Positions 51,579 to 64,000 are shown, counted from the first letter of the stretch. The stretch: 64,000 nt of DNA from Dromaius novaehollandiae (GCF_036370855.1 NC_088132.1:59248841-59312840), one strand, 5' to 3'. Made by a program: numbers and translations. Notes: generated from the sequence alone by a model not told the origin.

Positions 51579-51689
51579 CTCTTCCTTTTTCTTCAGTGTA
51601 GATTCTAATTCCTGTATTGTCTGGTTTAATTCTGTTTTGTGTGTGTGGACTGCATTGGCTTGACTGCTCACACACTCTAGCTCAGTCAC
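51579..51689 (-). CDS. HOMER1: HOMER1 coding exon, 37 residues
   Basis: On the minus strand it encodes VTELECVSSQANAVHTHKTE and then LNQTIQELESTLKKKEE, in phase 0 at both ends (37 codons). The acceptor is TTATTTCAACAG before plus 51689 and the donor is GAG|GTATTT at plus 51578. The segment is the proximal coiled coil of long HOMER1. ESTLKKKEE differs at two positions from the EETLKLKEE I remember in mammals, where the third segment position is Leu; the change to Lys adds charge. It joins directly to EIERLKQ in the next exon. Confidence 0.96.
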
Positions 51690-53526
51690 CTGTTGAAATA
51701 AGGAGAAGCAAGACATACAGAATTCATATAAAGAATTTCAAGGCACTATTCCTTCTTTGCATGAATAGCTGTATTTGAAATAAACCATTAATTCTGAGTG
51801 ACATACATGTATTAAATTGGTGAGGGTGTTTCTATGAAGTTAGCATAAAATTCTTTACCAAACTGTTTTGCACAAAATGGTTGCTATGACTTCTAATGTT
51901 TACTGTCATATCCTGGAGACAATATATTTAATATGTTGCAGTTTAAAAGAACATTAATTAAAAGTTATACTTACTAATTATTGAAAATTTTATGGAAGAA
52001 GCTGAATTACCATTTCAGAACCAGTAATGTATAAATGATTAAACACAGATCTGTCAGTCTAACTTACCTCTCCATCTGACACTTTTTAATGTTGCACCAT
52101 CTTAATCAACTAAGCCACAATGCTCACCCACTTCCTAGAAAGCTAATTAACATTTCACAGCTTCAGTTTCTGACTCTGCATCAACACTGTAATAGCGGAT
52201 ACTTAGCTACCAGTGTACAGCTGCCAACGTTTTACCTCCTCTAGTTTCAGATCTCTTCTCTCAGCCACAAAGCCAACAGCTAATGGCACAATTTGGATTT
52301 GTACAGTTCCTCTTTATTAGCAGGCAGCATACTATCTCCATCTGCCCTTGGATAAGATAAGATACATGCCAGTGGTGTGCTTTTTTTATTTTATTTTTTA
52401 ATTGAAGAGATGTTAATATGCCTGCTATTCACAGATAAATGGTCATCAAAAGTAGTTTGTGCATCAGTGAAATACAATCCATGCAGCAAGAGTTTATGTA
52501 GAAAAATCTTCATTCATGTACCTCTCAAACTACAGACCAAAATATTAGAGTACTTTCACACTGCATGTCTGCATGGATGTCTGCACTAAAACATTTTTGT
52601 TTAATAACAAACTGTCAAAATAGTAAAAGTACTACTATTTAAAGCCAAATACCTCATTTTTCCCAGAATATATATGCCTGTCAATCTCAGCAACATCTCT
52701 CTACAGAAACTAACAAATTGGGCTTAAAACTTCTTTGAACAAAGTATATTATTGTGCTACCCAATTCTGCAACCAAAAAACCTTTAGGTCTTCATTTAAC
52801 TTCTTTAGAGAAGTAGCCCCTAGACAGAGGTATGGCATGTATTCTCCAGGACAATTTTCTTTCTTAGAGGACAAAGAAGATCTTGAGGAATCAAGGTTGG
52901 TGCCCTCTAGTACTGATGTAGTCCAGCTAGTGAAGCCATTGCGATGACAGTGATTGCAGACTCCAAACTCTTTGTAGGCTCAAAACATAGATTATTGAGT
53001 GCAGGGAGAAGTGAGGGAAAGCCAGGGTGAAATACAAGAAAATTAAAATCCCTATCAGCTTCTTCCTTCTGAGATACGGGATATAAACTTCCCCTCTGTA
53101 ACAGCCATGACTAGTCTAGTTTCTTCTACTGGAAAACTGATTAGACATTTGTGCATATTAGGCTTACAAACAAAGATTACAGCACATTCTTGGGAGTGAT
53201 AAGGAGAGTAACTTGCTACAAAAACCCCAAGAACCATCTTATTTGCTCGAATTGTCCCAAAAGAAATAATATCTGTGCTCATGGAAAAAAAAATAGCAAT
53301 TAGTTCAGTCTTATGTGACATTGAGCATTATTGTTACAGTCTCAGACCACTCTCTCAATTTGTTAAAATTAAACAAAGACATTTCTATTCAGATATCTGT
53401 TCTTTGTGACTGATACCAATAGAAGTATTTCACCACTGTAATTACACAAACGCAAACAAGCAGAATTGCACTACCCAGACTGGGAAAAATCCATGGCTAA
53501 ACAGTGTCTGAACCAACATCTAGACA

Positions 53527-53680
53527 CAACTGGAATCACAGAGTCACTGAGTAGTTTAGGCTGGAAGGGAACCATGGAGGTTACCTGGTCCAACCCCCCT
53601 GCTCAAAGCAGGGCCAAATTAGAAGTCACGTTTGGTTGCTCAGGGTCTTACCCAGTCAAGAATCCTTCATCTTCTTCCAG
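53527..53680 (-). mobile_element. CR1 LINE 3' fragment
   Basis: The + strand reads CTGGAATCACAGAGTCACTG, then GGCTGGAAGGGAACC, a GGTCCAACCCCCCTGCTCAA block and a CTCAGGGTCTTACCCAGTCAAG block, the reverse complement of a CR1 3' end. The element is on the minus strand. Weaker similarity may extend to about 53850. It is 5'-truncated with no intact frame; open frames overlapping it are by-products. Confidence 0.85.
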
Positions 53681-55339
53681 AGCTGCCACACTCACATGCA
53701 GGCCCCTATATTCCTGCCCTGGGCACACGGTGCCTTATAGAAAGCCCTAGTTCATTCCTAAGCTTTACTGGAGCTCTCAAGCTGGGTTCTCACCCACCTC
53801 CCTCCCTCCTCCAGTTTAACCTGTTAAACCTTTTCAAGCTCTTATGCTGAACTGAGTCTTGAATTAGAGGCAGAAGCCTCTGTGAATCCATAGTGTTGGA
53901 AAACCAGCTTCAAGCCCTCTTCTACCTGTTATGTAATACAGACTGGAAATGCGAGCACGCTAACCACTGTGTCACACAGTAACCGCCAAGCAGGTCAATC
54001 TCTCCATTAAAGGTGTGGCACTTGGCAATACCTGTTAGTCTTCGCAAGCATTGGCAGAGCAAATACTCATTTACACAAAGTGCAATAGCCTCAACAGGAC
54101 AGACAGGGAAAACCCAGTCCCGCAACCACCTCTGTCCTTGTGTCCAGTGTCTGATCCTATGACAAAAAGAGCTTGGATCCCACTGCTCTCCACGATGTTT
54201 CCTCTGGGCTAGTTCACAGGTCAAGGATGCGTGCGTGCTGCCGGTGCAGCCCCGGAGTCGGAGGCTGGCAGGTTGAACTGGTGTGGTTAAGACGTTACTG
54301 GTCCCAGCTGCTTGTACCGGTACTGGCTGGAAATGCCTCCTGCAATGGCCCTGCCAGTTGTGTGGGTCACATGAACTCTCCCCAGTATGCTCTGCGCAAT
54401 ACTAACTCAAGACACCTATTGAACTGCTGAAACAAACACAGCTGGTTTTGCTCGGGCAGAGGAGGGAGTGCTCTCACACACCTTCGTGCCAACAGAGTGG
54501 GGGCAGCACCCTCTCTCAGCAGGGCAATTAATTATCCACAGCTAAATGGGCTGTAATGTCTTACGCTGGTCCAGGTTTTCCCTGGGCAAACATCCACCTC
54601 TCACTGCCTATGAAAGAAAATAATGTGCTGTTCAACTATTTTGTTCACTGTTCATTGAAAAATCAGTAACTTGAAAGAAAAAAAATCAATTAAAAACAGG
54701 TTTACTTTAACCACAGTCTTATTTAAATGCTCATTCCTACAGAGACACAGAAAGATTTCAAATATCTTCATCATGTTCTCTTCTTGAATGTACCTATAAA
54801 AAAGAAAATTATATTGTGACCCTTTCAAAAAATCTGTGGACTAAGATGGGCTGGAAAATGATGCAGTATAAAGAATGTGCAATTGAAAACAGAAGTAACA
54901 AAAGATAAAGCTCTAGGCAAAAATCTGGATAGCTTTTACTTGCTCTATTTACTTTGTTCCAAATTAAACTTGTTATTCTCATGCCCAGCAGTCCAAAAAT
55001 CATTAAAAATAATTGTTTATGCGTTACACACAGAAGGGGGCATAAAAGGAGGCTAAAATGCTTTAGCTGACCCTCCCATCTGCTATTTTCAGGGGCATCT
55101 TCTCATTCATTTTTTCATGTTTAAGAGAAAGGCTCGATCAATCATTCAAGCATTTGCACAGCAACAGTAAGCAATGTAACTGTGATGAAGCCTTGTTTCC
55201 AGTACAGAACCTGGGCTGAAAAAACAGTCTTTGAACAATAACTGATTGCAAAGATTAAACAAGGTGGTTCTTTTGTGCTATTATAAGACTGCACTGACTT
55301 GCATAGCCAAAACACTCAATGCTGTGGCTTCATACGAGA

Positions 55340-55344
<5 letters not shown>

Positions 55345-55374
<30 letters not shown>
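55345..55374. repeat. A30 homopolymer tract
   Basis: An uninterrupted run of 30 A on the + strand, in a HOMER1 intron. No retrocopy is recognised upstream. Confidence 0.95.
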
Positions 55375-55378
<4 letters not shown>

Positions 55379-58300
55379 AGTGCACTCTATCTCACTGCCT
55401 CTACTGTTTTTTTTTTGTTTGTTTGTTTGTTTTGGCATTTAATATCCAGGGAAGGATTGCATGAACGGAAAGAAAGTCTGAAAAGTGTTTTTAGTGACTG
55501 TTTAATGAGCTAATTCTTCTAGTATATGGCCATTATTATTTTTAAGTGCATACTTCAGTGAAAAACGTAAGTCAGCTAAAACAGGACAGCAAGCCAACTT
55601 GTTCTGGCAAAGCCTAAAACCTTCTCAGTAGAGGCCATACCAGAATTTTCTGGAATTTTTCATCCAGGGCCAGCAGCCTATACAGAGAGAGGAAGTCCAG
55701 GCAGAAGTTTTCACTGTAGCACGCAGCTAGCATACACCGAGCTGCTGAGAAGACCGGAGGAGGAGGGAGGCTTTGGACCATGTAATAGAACTAGAAAGAA
55801 AAACAGACTTGACATGAGCTTAAGAGAAGGACTGCACAAGAGTTTCAGAAGATTGAAGAATCCCTCAAAGAAAACAAACCATATCAAAACACGAAGAAAC
55901 GACGAGAAGAGATTCTATCAAATCCCTGCCCAAACGACTGCTTGACAATTGAAGAGTTTGGTTAGACAGAGGTGAAGAGATGGGAACGACAGAAACATTG
56001 GGAATGGTCTCCCTCCCAGAACAACTGCTGCCTGAATGAATCTGAGCTACTTTTGCTGCAGGTTATTTCATGTTCTCGAACCATTTTCTTGAGACCAATT
56101 CGTACATTTCTGGTCTCAAGCAATAATACTTTTTATTTGGTACCTTAAATTTGGTAACAACAGATCGTAATTTTCTTTCTAAACTTCATACAGAAATTAC
56201 TTCAACTACCACAGAAATGCAAGGAAAGACAGGTTAAACTATACTTTCAGCATAGCTTTGGCCTGTTCTATAGATACACCTGATGCTGATAACTTGCTGT
56301 TTCCTAAAGATATTGTTATCCCTTGTATTTATTGTGGAACACAGTATCAGAGGTCTATTGACCCAGGCTACAGTGCAGAATAGACACAGAGCTCATGTGT
56401 AAGACTGAATATACATATTAATTATGTGCTTCTCGCTAGCTGAGTTACATCCCTAAATGGATCCTAACTGTGACTGGGATAAAAATATTGCATCAGTAAT
56501 TCAAGATGTAGCCCCTACAAGCCCTCTGCTTTCTACAATGAGAAGAGAAATGTTGTGTGGCTCAGCAAATCTAGCAAAAACTGCACAAAGCTTTGTGTGA
56601 TTTATGCAGAAGCAGCTTCTCAGTTCTTCATGGTGGATAGTAAAGACGCAAGATAGCATGCAAACAAGCTGATCAGAAAAATAATTCCAGTATAGCTTTC
56701 AAAAATAAAAATCTAGAAAGATTTTTCATGCTAAGAAATGTGAAAATGCAGGATACAAGGAAAATTGCTTTTCAAGGTTGCTGCTGAAGGAACAAAAAGC
56801 ACACCATAGTATTATTCATATACATCATTTCTGACAGCAAATTAAATATTGTAGTTTTCCAAGATTTACCCATAGATAAATGATAACCTGGGGGTAGGGG
56901 CAAGTTCTGTGCCCTACCAATAATATATTACTTTTTTGAACTGAGAAAACAATTAAAGATTTTGCTGAAAAGGACACATTTTTCTCTGTGGGCACTGATG
57001 CCTCAAGCCATGGAAATATCAAAATGTTTTCCACAGTTATTCATTACTACAGAGATGAAAGAGGAATAATCCATCATCTGCTTGATTTCTGTGAAGGAAG
57101 TAATGAAATTGCAGTAGAAATATCTGAAAATATACAAAGTACACCAAAAGCAATGGTCTGAGCTTCCGCCCTCCACGACTGCATGCAACTGATACTGCTA
57201 GTACTAATTTCAGGAGACATCCATTTGTCTACAGTCTAATTAGAAAATACTTTTTCCAGCTATTTCACCAGCTCACGAAATACATACAACAGCAAACATG
57301 GTACGGATATGTCCTCCTTTAATCCTGAAGACTTCAGTCTCGTTACTTCCTCATTTTCCAACAGAGTTTTAGAATTATAAGAGATATTTCATTTTATCAA
57401 GCCTTGACTACAAGAAAATGTTGTTGGCATGCCCCTTCAAAATATTTTCTATAATTTGCAGATAGAAGGATCTTAAACATTTCTTAGCTTTTTGAAAATG
57501 GTGACGAAGATGGGGACAAGGGACTCTTCAATGAAAAAAACTTTTTTCTTTCCCAGAGTGACAGTGGTTTGCTTGTCTTTTCAAATCAGAATCTTGATTA
57601 TGACACCTTTATATGATACCACATTCAGTGAAGGTGCCTTCCCACAAAAACCTGATGAAAATCTTGGGTCATAAATGCAAACCTGCTCTATGTGCTAAGA
57701 TTTCAGAAATCTTGTCCCAGGAAATGCTCTGATACTCTAACTTCAAGACTGACAACAAATCTCATTTTAAAAACAATATGCCTATTATAAAAAACAATAA
57801 AAAAACAATAGCTTATTATAACTGAAATGCATACTGGAGGAGGAAAAATGTAGATGTGAGAGAAAAACACACATCACTTGAAGTAAAATGCTCTTACTTT
57901 TCCTCTGGTTATCCCCTAATTCCATGCAAAGGAGGTGGTTAGTCTTCACAATGTTTTCTTTTCTCAAGGTTTTCAAAATATTACTCTAGACTTCTTTTTA
58001 CTAGAAACTAGTTCCTCGGTGAGAAGGATCAGTATAACAGTTCTAATGCAGATAATTACAGCCTGCTCTAAAACATAAAACTTTTTTTTTTTTTTAAAGA
58101 AAAGCCTGTCTTACAAAAATAAAAAACAAAGTCGCTATTCCCCCACATATCTTCTAAAAACACAACTGTAACAGTTAAAACAATTAGCCTTTCCAGATCT
58201 TACTGCATTGTTCCTAACTCTAATACTCACCCAGAACATATCTCTGGAACTTTGGTTGACATTTAACATCATGACCTCACTTTATGAGGCTGCCTTTGCT

Positions 58301-59393
58301 TTCTAGGGAGTTTTTAGTGTAATAAGGGTTTACTTGTAAATCCAGATTAAGGGACTATATACATAAAAATACGGACTTCTTTGCACATAACTGCAGCCAT
58401 TTTGTATGCAGTCATGATTTGGTCCATCTGCACACACACATTTACTTCAATTAAATAAGAAGTCATAGAAAATGCATAGACAAATACTAGCAAAATGATA
58501 ATCCCACTATTTTGGCAGTAAATTACCAAACTAACTATGCTTACCCTGCAAAACGCTTATCTATTTTCATTATAAACACGTGGTCCCAAGCTACTATCTA
58601 GCCACATGCTAATTATTATAGTTTAGGAAGGAAGTTATATTTACATAACTTTTTTCTTTTAATTAATCAAACTAAATTTAAATGTAACAAGTTCAGATAG
58701 TTCAGTGGGGGTAGGAGGGACACACACTTGAGGGGAAGATGACAAGAGATGGGCATCACATAATAAAAGGTACATTGTCAATAAATCTTTGGATCAAAAC
58801 TCCTTTCAAAAATTTTTAACTATCACACTGCCACCTTATTTTAAATTTCCACTCTTAGAAAATGTCTTTCCTCAGTCATACGAGACCAAACTGAGACATG
58901 TTAATGGGCTCCTATGAACAGTTACTCACACAATTAGTCCCAAAGTAGTGCTAATGAGTTACTCAACAGCACTGACTTCTCAGCATGGAAGCAGTCCACA
59001 ACCTGGCTCTGATTCAGCAAGCAACTTTATCACACATCTGCACGTTCAAAATTGGGTCTTTGTTCTTCTATTACTAGTTCAGATAGTGGAAACATGGAAG
59101 TTAGTGCTAAGGAGCTTGCAAAACTTAAAAAGATTTTCTATAGTATTTTCGGATAATCTGAGCAGATGGCTTGTATGGAGTCCCATACCTCTTGTGGACT
59201 TTGCTAACTGCATTTAAAGATACTTGTTTTCTTTAAGTAGCACAGAAGTAGCGCAGGAAAATAACTGTGGTTTTATTTCCTACGCACATGCATTCTTTAA
59301 TATCCACTTTAGAATTTCTTTTAGCAGTAGTGAAATCAGGGCCCATTATTTTTCAGGGTTTCTTTTTATGACCACATAAGATGGCAAGATATT

Positions 59394-59416
59394 TGTTTCA
59401 TTCACCGAATGAAACA
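59394..59416. repeat. Perfect 10-bp inverted repeat with 3-nt loop
   Basis: TGTTTCATTC (59394-59403) and GAATGAAACA (59407-59416) are exact reverse complements separated by ACC. The stem is short for a microRNA precursor and no longer pairing is evident. Confidence 0.85.
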
Positions 59417-61371
59417 GATGGATGAAGAGCCAGAACATAATAGGCTAATTCTGTCTTATTTCCTAGGAAATCATAAAATAACAAGCTAGAATTCACTAGT
59501 TACCTCTCTATTCTTTTAGGAATACCCAGAGCTTGGTCATTTGCCTTCATCTCTTCTTATCTCAGGATTCTTTTCCTGCAGATGAATGATCTTCAAGGAC
59601 TGCAGCTCTTTTATTATCCACTGGTGTTATTACTCTGTGCTATTGCCCAGTGTCATAGGATGATTTACTTTAACAGTTAGCATGCAAGAAAAAATGCACA
59701 GTTTTCCTTTTTTACATGACAGAGATGAAACTTTGGGTTATTTTGCATAATTCATATCACCATTCAATCCTTTCCTTTCCACACTATCAGGATTAATGTT
59801 AGTACTGAAGCTATTTCTTTTGGCTGAAGTAGCTCACTTCAGGTTTTTTATATCTGTTACTGAGCTGTTCTAAACTCATGAATCCCTTTTAACTTCAAAA
59901 AGCTATGCAGGGTGTGTAGGAGTGTTCCCCGACCCCATTTAAGGGAAATCCTTGTTGTTAAGCTGCTTCTGAGCAGATTAGTGGGGAGAAGGCTCAGAAC
60001 TCTAACTTAAGCTCTTGACTGGGCATCATATCTTCCCAAAATTATCTTTTTGTATTTCAGAGGGAAAAATCCATAAAGGTAATAATTTTTTGAAAAATAG
60101 AATGTGTGACAAATAGCAAAGTGCAGTATTTCTGACTTGAGCTCGCAGTATATCAGAAGAGAGCACAAAACTTTAATTTATTGAGAACTTTGCACTCAGC
60201 CACACTGAATGTGGATTCTATTTCCTCTCAGCTTTAGGCACTACTAATGCAGAGAACAAATGGGAGAAGGAAGACAAAGGCATCAGAGAAAGCAAATAAT
60301 GTAGGTTAATATGAATAATTGAAATGATAGATGAGGAAATCTTACACTTAATCAGAAATAGCAGATAATAAATTAAATTAATTTAAAAAAGGAACAAAAA
60401 CAATCAAAGAAAGCATTTTAGCTTTGTTTCTATGTTTTAAAAGATTTTAAAAAATATAAATAATGTGGCATACAGAAAAACTATTTCAGTCAAATTTAGA
60501 AACAATTCTAGAATAAAAAAGGTTGGGTTAAAAATAATTTAAAACATCTTAAAAAGTAAAGATTGCAATGAGTACTGTATGGCCCCAAAGACCCATATTA
60601 TCACAGTGAATGAGAACAATGGAAAATAGGAGAGGGGTGAGATATAATTGTAAAATCAAAGGATATTTATAAATATGACATGACAAAATTCAAACTGCAG
60701 AAAAAGGTACATAAGAAGTCAACTAATAAGATATTACTAACAATTAGAAATATATTTCTATATTTATATAAAAAGGAAACTATATAAATGAGGCTATTTC
60801 ATAAAGCTATTAAATAAAGAGGAAACTAAAGATAAAAACAATAAGATAAAGTTTACTAATCAATATGCATTACTTCCCCCCACACACCACACTTGACATA
60901 GAGGATATAAGTCTGCTGTAGCTTGCAGATAAGATGACTCAGGCATCAAAACTTATATATACACCTAGAGCACAGGAGGAATGAATACCACAGGTACATT
61001 ATATACAAGCCACATAATACATTATTAAATTGAAATAAACACAGCAAACAGTGGTGGAAGACCTGTTCTTCATTTTGGAGGCTGGTCTACTTCCTACAAC
61101 ACTGTGCTCTTATCAAGCAAGCACATCGCTCTAACACATGTCTACATACGTTATTCCTCTCCAGTGGGTAAAATGCTGTGAGAGCCTATAAAACAGCAAC
61201 TAGACTACAATTTAACATGCAAACTGATTTCCAAACTTTCATGTCTTCTTTAAATCAATGTTTCTAAGAGCATTTCTAAAAACCCGGTCTATTCAACTTT
61301 TCTCAACAAAGTTTCTTTTGGATCAAACAGCATTTTTCTTCTGCACTGGCAACAGAGTCAGGTTGCAGCAC

Positions 61372-61613
61372 GGCAAATTCCAATTAGCATTAGGAAAAAA
61401 ATCGTCACAATAAGCGTGGTCAAACACTGGAACGTGTTGCCCAAAGAGGCTGTGGGATCTCCATTTTTCAGGACTTGTCATGGCCCTGACCACCCTGATC
61501 TTACCCTGAAGCTGGATCTAACTTCAAAGTTGGTCCTGCTTTGAGTGGGGGGATTGGAGCAGATAACCTAACCAAAGTCTCCTTCCAAAGTAAATTATTC
61601 TGTGATTCTGTGA
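61372..61613 (+). mobile_element. CR1 LINE 3' end fragment
   Basis: The + strand order is that of a CR1 3' end: GGCAAATTCCAATTAGCATTAGG, GTGGTCAAACACTGGAACGTG, TTGCCCAAAGAGGCTGTGGG, a GGGGGGATTGGAGCAGATAACC block, CCTTCCAA, and the terminal octamers ATTCTGTGATTCTGTG (61597-61612). The element is 5'-truncated and non-coding. It is the best-preserved CR1 copy in the window and supports an avian or other sauropsid source. Confidence 0.9.
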
Positions 61614-64000
61614 ACTAAAGATGGAGTTCATCTTACCTGACTAGAAGTAGGGCTATGGGACACCTACTCTTCACGATGTTTTTGTCTCTCCATGAATTAT
61701 GAAAATAAGATGGCCACCTTATACTAGATGTGTAACTTTTACATAAACTCAGGTGAGATGGATTTCAATTTAAGGAACAGTTTTTTGATCAATTTCAGCT
61801 ATGCGTTTATATTAAGCTTAACAGATAAACCTAAAAGAATGGTAACACCATCCAGCAACCTAACGCTGCTTGCTGCCACATACACCATAGCCAGCAGTCT
61901 CCAGGTCTGCCCTTTAATAGCACATTTTCTGCCTGTGTAATAGAGAAGTATGTGACTTGCAGTTTCTTGTTAAAACCAGAGAATATTTCACATTTGAAAG
62001 ATCACTCTTGGGTTAGACCAGCTGTTGTACCCCATCATACGGAAAACAGACTGAGATTGATTTTTTTTAACATGATCTGCATACTTTTGCCTGAAGAGTT
62101 TGACTTACTGGGTTAGCCAAGTCTATCTTTTTCTAAAATCAATTTCAAAAGAGAACAGTACTCTTGATGAACTATCCTGTAGTAATTTACAGGCATGCAC
62201 AATGAGTCATAGGCACAGAGCATTACTATATTACATGTGAGAAATCAGTAAGAAAAAGATTTAATACAAGCATGTAAAAGGCAACCATAACAGCACAACA
62301 CAGATGATTCCACATTACAAGATTTTCTGTTTCATCAGAAATACATAATAGATAATTGTAGGAAATTTGCTAGGCAGAGGTTATGAAAAACAGTCAGTCA
62401 TTAATGCATGTAGCCACAGACTTGGTTACTACTTTTGTTTTGTTAACTGTACTGTGAGGTACAAGCAGAATCTCATTTTAAAATTACCTATATTCACTAA
62501 TTCTATTTTCCAATAACAGGTTTTAAATAAGACAAGACTAAGAGTGACAGTATCATCACGTAAAAGAGACTTTCTACCATACTGCCATGCCTGTGTTGTC
62601 TTTGCAACAAAAGCTGTGAATACATTTTATTATGGAGAATGCTATCTCGCTAGGTCTGCACTTCAGTGACGCCTTCTTCACCGGAAGACTTATGCTGGAG
62701 GTCAAACCCACCCCATCTTCTGCACTGTATTAATTAGTAGGTTATAATTTAATTAATATTAACTACAAATGACAGCACTATCATCTATTCACAAACCTGG
62801 AACACTATGATTAGAATTTTCACCCTTCCAAAGGAAAAATTTAAATGAGGTGGCAAAACAAAAATCTCTCTTTATACAAACACACATGACAAGCTTGTGT
62901 CCTGCTGGAAATTTTCTGAACAAAAACAGTTTTGTCAGCAACTGCCAGTTTCTTGAAATGAAAGAACTTTGCAAAACCCATCAGTTTTAATTACACTTCA
63001 TGCATTTCAGCCAGCTATCACACATGCAGTTAGGGCCCACCGGAAACTGCCATTCTTCCCTATCAACTTCTCTGGCTGGGCCTTCAAGATCCTTGTCTTC
63101 AAGTCAGTTAGGTATAGGACAGCCCCCACAACCTGACATTTTCCCAGTTTTCCAAGCCCAAGGGAATTCTAGCTACTCTTCCAGACCTCCACGTAGATGC
63201 AGCCTGCTGAATTTCTCATTCTCAAATCACTACGATTCTTGTCCCAGTGACTGCTAACAATCTCTAATTCTAACAATAATATGGATAGGTCCCCCACAGG
63301 TTTAAAAAACCCTTTGCAATTTGCAGATGCGGCTAACTGTATTTGCCATACTTTATTTCATAAAGGGAGTACAGCATTACCAAATTAAAAGATTCGGCCT
63401 ATTTGCTACATGGCGTTTTCCTTCTCTCAGTATGTCCATGAAAGTGACCTTCATGCAAAAATGTATATGGGGCTTCTGTTTGTTTTTATTTCCTGCTCCA
63501 TGATATTTTTCTAAGTCAACTGATAGTAACAAGGCTATAACACAGTTCAATCAAAGACAGCTTTCCTCCATACAAATGCTAGCTTTGCCTTCACTTTGCA
63601 CAAAAATATGTCCTAAGCTATGATGACAAATTGATATGGATAAAGGTGGACAAATTATACCAATATATAAACAATTACAAGAGAAAAAAGAAGAGAAAAA
63701 TATCATATACTTGTTTTCCTAATGCAATCTCTAATTTTGAATAGTTCCTCAAATACTCATTGCTGCCTCCATTGGACTCTAATTCCTGGTCTGCAATATC
63801 ACAGTGAAGGGGATGGGATCCTGCCCCTCCTGTACACACGCAGGAACAGATCTTTAATTGCACATGATGAGCTTGATTCTATACTTTTCTTTAGGTGCAA
63901 GGATGAAAGGACAGTGTTGCTCTCTGGTATATGTGCAAGCTGGAACATGGTTCCTTTAACTTACAGATCTGAGGTCAAGTTTCTGTGGGCTAAAATGCAA

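Larger units (their letters stand above)
40095..64000 (-). other. HOMER1: HOMER1 transcription unit, 3' part (gene level)
   Basis: Three minus-strand exons joined across GT-AG introns encode the last 126 residues of HOMER1 (354 residues in human from memory). HOMER1 links group I metabotropic glutamate receptors, IP3 and ryanodine receptors and Shank at the postsynaptic density. Its N-terminal EVH1 domain, encoded upstream of this window, binds the ligand; its C-terminal coiled coil, encoded here, forms the tetramer. The activity-induced short form Homer1a, which lacks this coiled coil, ends in an intron that would lie to the right of the window. The gene converges on JMY, as in mammals. Confidence 0.9.
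51690..64000 (-). other. HOMER1: HOMER1 intron (partial), at least 12.3 kb
   Basis: No minus-strand sequence coding for the HOMER1 residues that precede VTELEC was found here, so the upstream exon lies to the right. Contents: CR1 fragments (about 53527-53680 on -, 61372-61613 on +), an A30 tract (55345-55374), GTTT simple sequence (about 55412-55432), a T-run near 58082-58095, a hairpin-forming inverted repeat (59394-59416), and a very A-rich stretch (about 60290-60860). Donor-like sites near 52068 and 52236 are noted separately. The rest is AT-rich unique sequence. Confidence 0.75.

Noticed and set aside
53466..53850. Two overlapping open frames of 94 and 72 codons
   Set aside because: They fall on the non-coding strand of a CR1 fragment.
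63675..63863. Minus-strand open frame considered as an upstream HOMER1 exon
   Set aside because: The translation does not match the HOMER1 region preceding VTELEC.
1..64000. CRISPR arrays, operons, ribosome-binding sites, tRNA or rRNA genes, intact retroviral genes
   Set aside because: None seen. The window is vertebrate nuclear DNA with spliced genes, and no repeat-spacer array, cloverleaf with both internal promoter boxes, or gag/pol-like frame was recognised.

Overview
This is a eukaryotic, vertebrate nuclear window, most likely from a bird. Two spliced genes with GT-AG introns can be read. The recognisable interspersed repeats are CR1 LINE fragments carrying the ATTCTGTG-type tail, plus a few decayed MIR-like relics. 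No Alu, B1 or L1 was seen. The spacing is compact for a vertebrate, with about 21 kb between the two stop codons. The species cannot be named from this sequence; another sauropsid is possible.

Left part (1 to about 24.3 kb, + strand): the C-terminal half of JMY, an actin nucleator and p53/p300 cofactor. Six coding exons (5818-5983, 9878-10065, 15716-15802, 18327-18422, 19676-20228, 22693-23000) join in frame into 465 residues. These hold a coiled-coil region, a variable linker, a proline-rich run, three WH2 actin-binding motifs, and the connector and acidic tail that engages Arp2/3. Upstream exons lie outside the window. The 3' UTR follows, with several possible poly(A) signals.

Middle (about 24.3-40.1 kb): no recognised gene. 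It holds microsatellites, homopolymer tracts and AT-rich unique sequence. By eye, the + strand changes from T/G-rich to A/C-rich at about 31-32 kb. That fits convergent transcription from both sides, and poly(A)-signal-like hexamers for both strands lie within 20 bp at 31883-31902.

Right part (about 40.1-64 kb, - strand): the 3' end of HOMER1, the postsynaptic scaffold. Its last three coding exons (51579-51689, 49790-49870, 43947-44135) encode 126 residues of the C-terminal coiled coil that distinguishes the long isoforms. The region above 51690 reads as intron of at least 12.3 kb. The tail-to-tail JMY/HOMER1 arrangement matches the order known on human chromosome 5q14.

I found no new biological system. 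The items most worth a second look are a CpG-dense patch inside a JMY intron (about 14650-14940), the strand-composition switch between the genes, an ancient palindromic element at 41791-41899, and donor-like sites in a HOMER1 intron near 52.07-52.24 kb.
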